Assembly (NCBI GenBank): GCA_050013395.1
Contig: JBEKFI010000013.1
Location: 1 to 36,407, forward strand
DNA from: JBEKZD01 sp050013395
GTDB taxonomy: Bacteria; Verrucomicrobiota; Verrucomicrobiia; Palsa-1439
Length of the DNA: 36,407 bases
Direction of reading: 5' to 3'
Made by a program: the position numbers and the translations under genes
In this document: piece by piece, positions 1 through 6,869 of the stretch
Position numbering within the stretch: position 1 is the stretch's first letter
How the letters are laid out: each line of letters starts with the position of its first letter
The notes under the pieces: generated by a model
Told to the model about the DNA's origin: nothing
What the model saw: the letters and a program-made list of their open reading frames with translations, nothing else
Databases searched by the model: none

Positions 1-1893
1 CAGGTTGTGTGGGTGGACTACGCGCAGGGCCGCGAGATAAAACATGAAGCCAGCGGCAGCGGGTTCATCATTCGCAAGAAAGGCTACGTCGTCACCAACC
101 ACCACGTTGCCGGCCGCGCTACGCGGGCGGTCTGCGTGTTCTCCAACAATGAGGAGATCGAGGCGACGCTGGTCGGCACCGACCCGATGACCGACATCGC
201 CGTACTGAAACTGGACGACAGCCGCCATCAGGAGTTCCCGGCGGCGGACTGGGGCGACTCCGGCCTCGTCAGCGTCGGGGACACGGTCTTGGCGATGGGC
301 AGCCCGTTGGCGCTGTCGCAGTCGGTCACGCGCGGCATCGTCAGCAACGCCAAGATGACCATGCCGAGCATGTTCCGCCGCTACGGCGGCTTCTCGTTGG
401 AAGGCGAAGACGTCGGCTCGCTGGTGCGCTGGCTGGCGCACGACGCGTCGATTTACCCCGGCAACTCCGGCGGCCCGCTCGTGAACCTCAAGGGTGAGGT
501 CATCGGCGTCAACGAGATCAGCCTCGGCTTGGGCGGCGCCATTCCGAGCAATCTTGCGCGCGACGTCGCCGATCAGATCATCGCGAACGGCCGGGTAAGC
601 CGCAGTTGGCTCGGCATTGAAGTTCAACCGCTGTTGAAAGGCTCGGAACTGACGCGCGGCGTGTTGGTCAGCGGCGTCGTCGAAGACTCACCCGCGGCGC
701 AGGCCGGATTCAGGTCCAACGACATCCTCGTGCGGCTGGATGGCAGGGACATCAGCGTGCGCTTCGACGAAGAGATTCCGCTGCTGAACCTGATGGTGGC
801 AGCCTTGCCGATCGGCAAGGAGATCGAAGCGGTGGTCCTGCGCGACGGAAAACAGAGCACGTTAAAGGTGCGCACTGCCGAGCGCGAGCCAGTTGACCCG
901 AAACAACACGAGCTGAAGCAATGGGGCATGACCGTGCGCAACATCTCGTTCTTCACTGCCAAGGAAATGAAGCTCGAAGACCGCAAGGGCGTCCTCGTTA
1001 CTTCTGTCCGCCCCGGCGGCCCGTGCGGCGAGGCCAAGCCCGCTGTCCAACCTCAAGACATAATTAAGTTCGTCGGCGGTAAACCCGTCAACAGTGTCGA
1101 AGACCTCGTCGCCGTGACTGAGGATCTGACCAAAGACAAGAAAGCGCCCGTGCCCACGACGGTTCATTTCGGCCGCAAGACCGAAAGATTCCTCACCGTC
1201 GTCAGAGTTGGGATCAAGGAACTCGAAGACCCGGGCCTCGAAGCGCGCAAGGCGTGGCTGCCGGTCGCCGTTCAAGTCATCACGCGCGAGATCGCCGAAC
1301 AACTCGGCAGCAACACACTCACGGGCGTGCGTATCATCCAGGTGTACCCGCACAGCACCGCAGCGGATGCAGGCTTGAAAGTCGGCGACCTGATTGTCGG
1401 GCTCGACGGGGAGAAGATTCCCGCTTCCCAGCCCGGCGACGAGGAAGTGTTCACCAGCCGCATCCGCCAGTATCGCGTGGGTGACAAGCCCGAACTACGC
1501 ATCCTGCGCGACGGCGAACCGCTGACGATCGCCGTCGAACTGGCGCGCGCGCCGAAACTGGAGCGCGAAATGAAGAAGTTTCAGGACGCCAACTTCGAGT
1601 TCACCGTGCGCGACCTCAGTTTCTTCGACCGCGTGCACGATGACCTGCCGGAAGACCTGCCCGGCGCGCTCGTCACAGAATTGAAAGACGGCGGCTGGGC
1701 CGCGCTCGGCCAGTTGCTGGCCAACGACATCATCCAGGCGGTCAACGAGAAGCCGGTCACCGACGTCGCCGCGCTGGAAGCAACGATGAAAGCCGTCGTG
1801 CAGCAAAAGCCAAAGTTTGTCGTGCTGCGCGTGATGCGCGGCATTCACACCCGCTACCTTGAACTCGAACCCAACTGGGACACCGGCAAATAG
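1..1893 (+). CDS. HtrA/DegP-like serine protease with four PDZ domains (5' end outside window)
   Basis: Trypsin-like envelope protease that would degrade or refold misfolded exported proteins. The frame is open at the window edge, so the true start and any signal peptide lie upstream; the GTG at position 7 is only the first start-like codon. Numbering from that GTG, the catalytic triad is complete: His33 in TNHHV, Asp63 in TDIAVLKL and Ser154 in GNSGGPL. Four PDZ-type repeats follow, beginning near residues 219 (GVLVSGVV), 329 (GVLVTSV), 441 and 554 (GALVTEL), each with a xDIIxxV/xDLIVGL-like strand. DegP and DegQ have two PDZ domains, so this is an expanded architecture. The stop lies 27 bp before the next gene, whose product has the same fold but no active site, which suggests a two-gene operon. 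Family assignment is secure; the substrate is unknown. Confidence 0.93.
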   Translation, partial: QVVWVDYAQGREIKHEASGSGFIIRKKGYVVTNHHVAGRATRAVCVFSNNEEIEATLVGTDPMTDIAVLKLDDSRHQEFPAADWGDSGLVSVGDTVLAMGSPLALSQSVTRGIVSNAKMTMPSMFRRYGGFSLEGEDVGSLVRWLAHDASIYPGNSGGPLVNLKGEVIGVNEISLGLGGAIPSNLARDVADQIIANGRVSRSWLGIEVQPLLKGSELTRGVLVSGVVEDSPAAQAGFRSNDILVRLDGRDISVRFDEEIPLLNLMVAALPIGKEIEAVVLRDGKQSTLKVRTAEREPVDPKQHELKQWGMTVRNISFFTAKEMKLEDRKGVLVTSVRPGGPCGEAKPAVQPQDIIKFVGGKPVNSVEDLVAVTEDLTKDKKAPVPTTVHFGRKTERFLTVVRVGIKELEDPGLEARKAWLPVAVQVITREIAEQLGSNTLTGVRIIQVYPHSTAADAGLKVGDLIVGLDGEKIPASQPGDEEVFTSRIRQYRVGDKPELRILRDGEPLTIAVELARAPKLEREMKKFQDANFEFTVRDLSFFDRVHDDLPEDLPGALVTELKDGGWAALGQLLANDIIQAVNEKPVTDVAALEATMKAVVQQKPKFVVLRVMRGIHTRYLELEPNWDTGK

Positions 1894-1920
1894 CCAACCC
1901 GACAATTTCGGAGGACAACC

Positions 1921-2763
1921 ATGATGACCCGATTCGCTCACGCACTCGTCACCGCAGTGTTGCTCAACAGTTCTCTCGCGTTCGCCGATGATACCGCCGA
2001 GGCAGGCCGCCGCGTGCTGAGCCGCTACCAAGACGCCGTGGTTACCGTCAAACTCGTTGTCAGCTACAGCATGACCTTCGGCAGCCGCGACCAGCAATCC
2101 GAGAGCAAAACGGAGGCGATCGGCACGATTATTGACCCGTCGGGGCTGACTGTTATTTCCCTGAGCACGATAGATCCCAGCTCAATGATAAGGGCACGTA
2201 TGCGCGGCCAGCAGACGGAGTTGAAGGTCGACAGTCAGGTCAAGGACGCCAAGCTCGTGTTGGCCGACGGCACTGAGATTGCCGCGCAAGTCGTGTTGCG
2301 CGACAAGGATCTCGACGTCGCCTATCTGCTGCCTGTTGAGAAGCCCGCCAAACCACTGACCGCCATCGACCTCGCGCACGCTGCCAAGCCGCAAGTGCTC
2401 GACGAGGTCGTCTGCCTCAACCGCCTCGGCAAAGTCGCGGACCGCGCCGTCGCCGTCTCGATCGAGCGTATTGATGCCCTCGTGGATCGTCCGCGACCGT
2501 TCTACGTGCTCGCCGCCGGCGGCTCGTCCGGTGTCGGCTCGCCCGTGTTCTCCTTGTCCGGCACGCCCCTCGGCGTCATCCTCATCCGGAACGCTCCGTC
2601 TGAAGGCGAGGCGAACGCCGCGTCGATGTTCTCCGGCACCGGTGGCCTCGGGATCATTCCGATCATCGTTCCCGCAGCCGACATTCTCGAAGACGCCAAG
2701 CAAGCTCTTGAAGCGAAGAAACCCGCGGTGGAACAACCCAAGCAAGAACCGAAACAGAAGTAG
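1921..2763 (+). CDS. Secreted trypsin-fold pseudoprotease (HtrA paralogue, inactive)
   Basis: 280-residue exported protein. It starts with a hydrophobic signal peptide (about residues 1-22, cleavage likely near AFA-DD), then a chymotrypsin-like fold. The start ATG follows a good GGAGG at 1911-1915. Aligned by eye to the upstream protease, the region that should carry the catalytic His reads TVISLSTID with no His, the Asp region reads LDVAYLLP, and the Ser motif GNSGGP is replaced by GVGSPVF, so the nucleophile is missing. There is no PDZ domain, and the C-terminus is a Lys/Glu/Pro-rich tail. I infer that it is a catalytically dead partner or adaptor of the protease encoded 27 bp upstream. No specific name is recognised. 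Confidence 0.8.
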   Translation: MMTRFAHALVTAVLLNSSLAFADDTAEAGRRVLSRYQDAVVTVKLVVSYSMTFGSRDQQSESKTEAIGTIIDPSGLTVISLSTIDPSSMIRARMRGQQTELKVDSQVKDAKLVLADGTEIAAQVVLRDKDLDVAYLLPVEKPAKPLTAIDLAHAAKPQVLDEVVCLNRLGKVADRAVAVSIERIDALVDRPRPFYVLAAGGSSGVGSPVFSLSGTPLGVILIRNAPSEGEANAASMFSGTGGLGIIPIIVPAADILEDAKQALEAKKPAVEQPKQEPKQK

Positions 2764-2815
2764 GATGCCCTCCGGGTCGGCGCGGCGTAGCGTGTGCCCG
2801 AAATGCATGGCCGTT

Positions 2816-2883
2816 GGTAGGGCGCGACCGCTGGGCGCGCCGTTGTGCCTTGGTTTCGGACGGCCCGGCGGTCCGTCCCTACC
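2816..2883. repeat. Inverted repeat element, family A
   Basis: The element begins GGTAGGGCGCGACCGC and ends GGTCCGTCCCTACC, with two internal hairpins (GGGCGCGCC-type and GGACGGCCCGGCGGTCC-type). It sits between the convergent pseudoprotease gene and rsmA, where it could act as a terminator. Its right edge contains the TAG stop codon of rsmA. Related copies lie inside uvrA at 24254, 25391 and 26458. Confidence 0.85.
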
Positions 2884-3787
2884 GCAACTCATTGGCGAGC
2901 GTGATCCACTGATCGAGGCTCAACTCCTCCGCGCGCGCAGTGGACGAAACACCCGCGGCGGCGAACGCAGCATCCACTCTCGCGGCGGTTGTAGCCGCGC
3001 TTGCCAAGCGCGGTTCACCATGTTTGCCCCCAGGGCCGCGCTCATCCCCCTTCGCCGAGGCTACGGCGGACGGGCCGAACGCGGCTACAGCGTTCACTAG
3101 GAGTTTGCGCAGCATTTTGCGTCGTTGACCAAAGCCAGCCCGCACAATCTCGTGAAAAGGCGCGCCCGCCTTCAGCTTCACGCGCGGGTCGCGCCGGTCC
3201 AGCACGACGACGGCGCTCTCCACATGTGGCGACGGATAAAAACAAGTCGGCGACACGATATGCGCCACCGTGCAATGGTAATGCAATTGGGTGAACAGCG
3301 TGAGCGCGCCGTAATCTTTGTGTCGTGGCTTGGCGGCCAGACGCTGCGCTACTTCGCGCTGCAACGTCACCACCATGCGTCTTGGTTTGAGATCGCCTTC
3401 CACGAACCGTTCCAGAATCGGCGTGGAAATGCTGTACGGAAGATTGGCGACGACCTTGCAGAAAGGATGAGGGATGAGGGATGAGGGATGAAGAAGCTCT
3501 ACCGCGTCGCCTTCGATCAATTCGACCCCCGGAAACTTCTCGCGCACGTACTCGGCCAACCGCGGATCCTTCTCGATGGCAGTGACGTGCTTGGCACAGT
3601 CAACAAGCGTTTCCGTCAGCATGCCGAGTCCGGGGCCGATCTCCAACACCGTCTCGTCGCGGCGAACGTCGGCCTCTCGAAGAATGATCTGGAGGATGTT
3701 GCCGTCGATCAGAAAATTCTGCCCCAGCGCCTTGCTGGGTCGGAGGCCAAGCTCGGCGAGCAGTCGTCGGACTTCAGTCAGTGTCAT
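2879..3787 (-). CDS. rsmA: 16S rRNA (adenine1518/1519-N6)-dimethyltransferase
   Basis: Methylates the two adjacent adenines in the 3'-terminal hairpin of 16S rRNA using SAM, a late step in 30S assembly. Motifs visible with numbering from the ATG at 3787: GQNFLID (22-28), SAM-binding EIGPGLG (49-55), acidic EKD (72-74) and the catalytic NLPYS (115-119). A TTG ten codons upstream is open but has a poor context, so the ATG is preferred. Two low-complexity additions interrupt the family pattern: a (GGGATGA)n run translated as HPSSLIPHP just before NLPY, and a 100-bp inverted repeat in the C-terminal helical domain. The TAG stop lies in a family A repeat. In Enterobacteria this gene follows surA-pdxA; here those genes lie 7.8 kb upstream on the same strand. 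Confidence 0.93.
   Translation of the reverse strand: MTLTEVRRLLAELGLRPSKALGQNFLIDGNILQIILREADVRRDETVLEIGPGLGMLTETLVDCAKHVTAIEKDPRLAEYVREKFPGVELIEGDAVELLHPSSLIPHPFCKVVANLPYSISTPILERFVEGDLKPRRMVVTLQREVAQRLAAKPRHKDYGALTLFTQLHYHCTVAHIVSPTCFYPSPHVESAVVVLDRRDPRVKLKAGAPFHEIVRAGFGQRRKMLRKLLVNAVAAFGPSAVASAKGDERGPGGKHGEPRLASAATTAARVDAAFAAAGVSSTARAEELSLDQWITLANELR
2990..3089. repeat. Inverted repeat (GTAGCCGCG family) inside rsmA
   Basis: The left end TGTAGCCGCGCTTGCC and the right end CGAACGCGGCTACA are inverted copies. The element keeps the rsmA frame open and encodes an Ala/Gly-rich stretch (AAFGPSAVASAKGDERGP and onward) in the C-terminal domain. Related elements lie between genes at 13881-13959 and 21339-21473. 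Confidence 0.75.
3465..3492. repeat. GGGATGA simple tandem repeat inside rsmA
   Basis: Three to four tandem copies of a 7-mer GGATGAG in frame within rsmA, read on the minus strand as HPSSLIPHP. The same repeat in the opposite orientation lies in frame inside uvrA near 22291-22321, where it is read as HPSSLIL. Confidence 0.8.
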
Positions 3788-3874
3788 CCCGCAGATTGTC
3801 TCACGCCAAACCGCCAAGAGGCAATGCGGTTGTCACAATCCTCCGCGGTGTTTGCTTGACCGAATACGAAGCGC

Positions 3875-4003
3875 TCACTGTGAATCCAGGATCTCCTTCA
3901 CCGTCGCGTCGTAATTTTCCTTTCTGATGGGGCCCTTCTCGTGGAGTTCTTTGACCTGCCTGGAGCGTTCGGCTGCCCTTTGCGGGTACTGGTTGTCGGC
4001 CAT
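3875..4003 (-). CDS. Possible 42-residue SHOCT-motif microprotein
   Basis: Short ORF starting MADNQYPQRAAERS and ending in a TGA at 3875-3877. The last 28 residues (QVKELHEKGPIRKENYDATV then KEIL) match the pattern of the SHOCT short C-terminal domain: LKEL, two or three residues, G-I, then E-x-Y/F and a KxxIL ending. SHOCT usually caps longer proteins, so this may be a gene remnant. No good ribosome-binding site precedes the ATG, and the ORF lies 87 bp upstream of rsmA on the same strand, so co-transcription is possible. Assignment is tentative and based on pattern only. Confidence 0.35.
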   Translation of the reverse strand: MADNQYPQRAAERSRQVKELHEKGPIRKENYDATVKEILDSQ

Positions 4004-4034
4004 CTGCAAAGGTTTTGCCGTTGAACACGACGGT

Positions 4035-4064
4035 TTGACAAAAGGGGGGTTCTCTCGCTAGATA
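4035..4064 (+). promoter_or_regulatory. Candidate sigma70-type promoter of the fucosidase gene
   Basis: A perfect TTGACA (4035-4040) is separated by 18 bp from TAGATA (4059-4064). This would give a leader of about 48 nt containing GGAGG at 4105-4109, ahead of the ATG at 4119. It is seen directly, but whether it is used is inference. Confidence 0.5.
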
Positions 4065-4118
4065 GCAGCGTCGTCGGGACGTCACTGTTAACCGCCGGGA
4101 ATTTGGAGGATCAGTCCT

Positions 4119-5861
4119 ATGTGCCTGAGAATTATTCAGAGTTGTACGCGTCTGGTCGGCGTGCTCCTCGCCCCAATTTTGTTTGCAGTCTTGCCGGAGC
4201 CGGCCGCGGCTCAACGCGGATCGAATGCCACGAATGAATCCGTTCAGATGCCGCCTGCGGCCACGACGGCGGCGCAGCCGCCCAACACGATAGCCGAAGG
4301 GGGTAACTCCTCCGGCTACGACATGGCCCCGGAGACGAGGCTGGAGGTTGTTGAAGCCGCCGTCGCCGCCATTCCATCGAAGATTCCGGCCGGGCCATTC
4401 AAGCCGACGTGGGAATCGCTCAAGAAAAATTACAGTGTCCCGCAGTGGTTCGTTGAAGCCAAGCTCGGCCTGTCCCTGCACTGGGGACTCTATTCCGTGC
4501 CCGCGTACCACAACGAATGGTACGAAAAGCACATGTACGGCACGTTCATCCAGTGGCATCGGGAGCATTTCGGGCGGCAAGACAAGTTTGGCTATAAGGA
4601 TTTTATCCCGATGTTCACGGCGGAGAAATTCGATCCGAAAGCTTGGGCGGAGTTGTTCAAGAAATCGGGCGCCAAATGGATTGCTCCCACCGTGCAGCAT
4701 CACGACAATTTCGCGCTCTGGGACAGCCGTGTCACTCCCTTCAACGCCATGCAAGTGGGGCCCAAGCGCGATCTGATGGGCGAATTGGCCAAGGCCGTTC
4801 GCGCCCAAGGACTCAAGTTCGGCGTCTCCAATCACGGAATCGAGAACTTCCAGTTCATCAATCCTCCGGCGGATCTGGCAGCCGATCTCAAAGCCAAGCA
4901 GGCGGATTTATACGACCCTAAGTGGGCTGACTTTTACAGCGTCGCCGACCGCAGCGACGAAGCCTGCAAGAAGTTCCTGATCAACTGGGTCGAGCGAAAT
5001 GTCGAACTGATCGACAAATTCCAGCCCGACGTTGTCTGGTTCGACAACGGCGTGGACATCCGCTATCTGGATCCGCTGAAGCTGTGGGTCGCCGCCTATT
5101 ACTACAATCGCGCTGCCGAACGGGGCAAGCAGGTCTCGATCGTCACGAAGAAGGCAGCTTTTGCCCCGAGCGGCACGAACACGCAAGAGATCGGATCCAT
5201 CATTGATTTCGAGAAGATCGGCGCGCGTTCTCCGTCGGGCATCCGGACCGGAGTATGGGAGGTCCACGAGCCAATCGGCAGCACGTGGGGTTACACCAGC
5301 GACATGACCGTGTCCGGCCCCGGAACGGTCATCAGCAAGCTGGCCGACACCGTCAGCAAGAACGGCAACCTGCTGTTAAATCTCTCGCCCAAAGCCGATG
5401 GGACAATCCCCGAAGCCCAGCAGAAGACGCTGCTGGAAGTCGGCCAGTGGCTCGAAACAAACGGCGAAGCGATCTACGGCACGCATAACTGGATCACGTT
5501 CGGTGAGGGCGGCGGTCGCGGGCAGAGCAGGCTCAACATCCGCTTTACCGTCAAGGGCGACAACCTGTACGCGATAATCCTCGGCAACTGGCCGGGGGAA
5601 CAGGCCGTGATCACCTCGCTGGCGACTGGCAAGGCGCCGCAGGGCAAGATCAAAAGCGTCACGCTCCTAGGTCACAAGTACGCACTCAAGTTTCTCGCAA
5701 GCAAACCGCTCAGGTTCACGCAGGACGCCGAAGGCTTGAAGGTCAAGCTCCCGGCCAGCGCGCCGTGCAAATACGCCTACACGCTCAGGATCGTCGGATT
5801 GAAGACGAATCCGCCCACTGCGACCGTATCGGGCAATCCGCAGCGATGGTCTGGGCGATAG
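4119..5861 (+). CDS. Secreted alpha-L-fucosidase (GH29)
   Basis: Retaining exo-glycosidase expected to release L-fucose from fucosylated polysaccharides. 580 residues with an N-terminal signal peptide (hydrophobic about 12-27, cleavage likely after AAA or AQ near 32) and a low-complexity linker to about residue 95. The GH29 barrel follows: KLGLSLHWGLYSVPAY (115-130), HHDNFALWDS (194-203), GVSNHGIENF (235-244) and the nucleophile strand VVWFDNG with Asp309. The later part has the family NGNLLLNLSPKADG motif. The C-terminal 110 residues form a beta-rich domain. It has its own promoter and Shine-Dalgarno and no obvious operon partners. The TAG stop overlaps the start of a dispersed repeat (AGATTGTCTCACGCC) also found upstream of rsmA. 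Confidence 0.92.
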   Translation: MCLRIIQSCTRLVGVLLAPILFAVLPEPAAAQRGSNATNESVQMPPAATTAAQPPNTIAEGGNSSGYDMAPETRLEVVEAAVAAIPSKIPAGPFKPTWESLKKNYSVPQWFVEAKLGLSLHWGLYSVPAYHNEWYEKHMYGTFIQWHREHFGRQDKFGYKDFIPMFTAEKFDPKAWAELFKKSGAKWIAPTVQHHDNFALWDSRVTPFNAMQVGPKRDLMGELAKAVRAQGLKFGVSNHGIENFQFINPPADLAADLKAKQADLYDPKWADFYSVADRSDEACKKFLINWVERNVELIDKFQPDVVWFDNGVDIRYLDPLKLWVAAYYYNRAAERGKQVSIVTKKAAFAPSGTNTQEIGSIIDFEKIGARSPSGIRTGVWEVHEPIGSTWGYTSDMTVSGPGTVISKLADTVSKNGNLLLNLSPKADGTIPEAQQKTLLEVGQWLETNGEAIYGTHNWITFGEGGGRGQSRLNIRFTVKGDNLYAIILGNWPGEQAVITSLATGKAPQGKIKSVTLLGHKYALKFLASKPLRFTQDAEGLKVKLPASAPCKYAYTLRIVGLKTNPPTATVSGNPQRWSGR

Positions 5862-6017
5862 ATTGTCTCACGCCAGGACGCAAAGAAGTTCCAACGGCTG
5901 GCGAAACTGCACGAGCGATTTCCCAAACGAACGCTGCAAGAAGTTCGGCCTGTCGCTGTCGCCGTAAACTGTAGGGGAGCGTCTCGCTTGCCGCCGTCGA
6001 CGTGCACAGTAGGACAA

Positions 6018-6036
6018 GCGCGTGAGCAGCGCGTCT
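6018..6036 (+). repeat. 19-bp direct repeat, left copy
   Basis: GCGCGTGAGCAGCGCGTCT. An identical copy in the same orientation lies at 11439-11457, so the pair flanks the restriction-modification/kinase-HD island. It could equally be two members of a dispersed family. Confidence 0.55.
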
Positions 6037-6605
6037 CGCCTGTCGCTGTTAGGTTCACCGTTCGGGTGTGTGCCGCCTCCGTCTCCTGAATGCTGTCTAC
6101 TGTTTTCTGAATTCTTCCCCTTGAATGTTGAGCGTTTACCCCGAAAGCCTTCGGGGTTAACCCGTACGTCGCCTCAACTGGTCCCCGTGAAGTCAGCGAC
6201 AGCGAAGCCCTCGCCACCACCACGACACCCAACGCAACCGCCGGCACCGGAGTCCGCGGTCGCGGCAATCGTCCCGCGAATTCGATTGTCTGGATGAAGG
6301 GCGAGCGAGGCGTAAGGGACTCAACGTTCAACATCCAACGTTCAGAGGCTTGTCCGCCTATGGCGGATTCAGGCCCGCCTGCGGCGGGTAAAGTTCATCG
6401 CTTGTAGGAGCGACATTCCTGTCGCGACCGGGTGTGGTCCATTGTGCGCGGGTCTCCCGGCTGCGCGGACGAAGCCGCTACGGCGCGGCGAAGGCCTGAC
6501 CCCGCACAGATTTCGACCGAAGGTCTCCCGGCCAGCACTCTTAACCCAGACTTGCGGTCAATGACAATGTCGGAACCAAGTGAGCCGAAAGACTTGATCA
6601 ACTGG

Positions 6606-6666
6606 TAAAACTGTCAAGAATCAAGCGTTGACCCCAAGACCATTGACAGTTTCAAGCGGTGACCCC
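6606..6666. mobile_element. Possible IS end remnant (tandem terminal repeats)
   Basis: Two similar units in tandem: CTGTCAAGAATCAAGCGTTG followed by ACCCC, and TTGACAGTTTCAAGCGGTGA followed by CCCC. Multiple short direct repeats of this kind are typical of IS21-family ends. No istA/istB-like gene or second end is seen, so this would be a solo remnant. It borders the accessory island. Confidence 0.3.
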
Positions 6667-6719
6667 GGCGCCCCGATCTCCTTGTTACCTCACGGAGTCG
6701 CAGGCGTATAGACCAATGA

Positions 6720-6869
6720 TTAGGGCGTGCTCACCTGCTCCAGAACAGTGACCAGATCATCGAGACCTGTTTCCTGATCGACCGTCGCGTCAACAGTATC
6801 AACAAGGTCAGGGTGACAGAAGATGCGCAATTTCCCTGCCGCACTCCGTAGGTCCTTGGCATACTTCTC
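6720..6869 (-). pseudogene. In-frame continuation of the kinase-HD gene after an internal TAG
   Basis: Directly after the TAG at 6870-6872 the same frame stays open for 49 codons (EKYAKDLRSAAGKLRIFCHP, then acidic and amphipathic sequence) and ends in TAA at 6720-6722. The composition looks like a normal protein tail rather than random sequence. It is either the lost C-terminus after a nonsense mutation, a readthrough extension, or chance. Confidence 0.45.

Larger units (their letters stand above)
5862..6719. other. Non-coding, repeat-rich stretch
   Basis: No convincing gene in about 860 bp. It holds a patchwork of dispersed elements: AGATTGTCTCACGCC-type at 5860; a GCGCGTGAGCAGCGCGTCT copy at 6018; a CTGAATTCT-type simple element near 6100; CCCGAAAGCCTTCGGGG hairpin at 6151; CAACGTTCAACATCCAACG at 6320; hairpins GTCCGCCTATGGCGGA and CCGCCTGCGGCGG at 6352-6388; and a GTAGGAGCGACATTCCTGTC element from 6403. 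It then passes into IS-like direct repeats (6606-6666) bordering the accessory island. Confidence 0.7.

Noticed and set aside
3465..3492. Tandem repeats as a possible CRISPR array
   Set aside because: Seven-base units with no spacers; no cas genes anywhere in the window.
3801..4835. A long open frame on the minus strand opposite the fucosidase gene
   Set aside because: It has no domain, crosses the fucosidase promoter region and lies opposite a gene with clear GH29 motifs; it reflects high GC.
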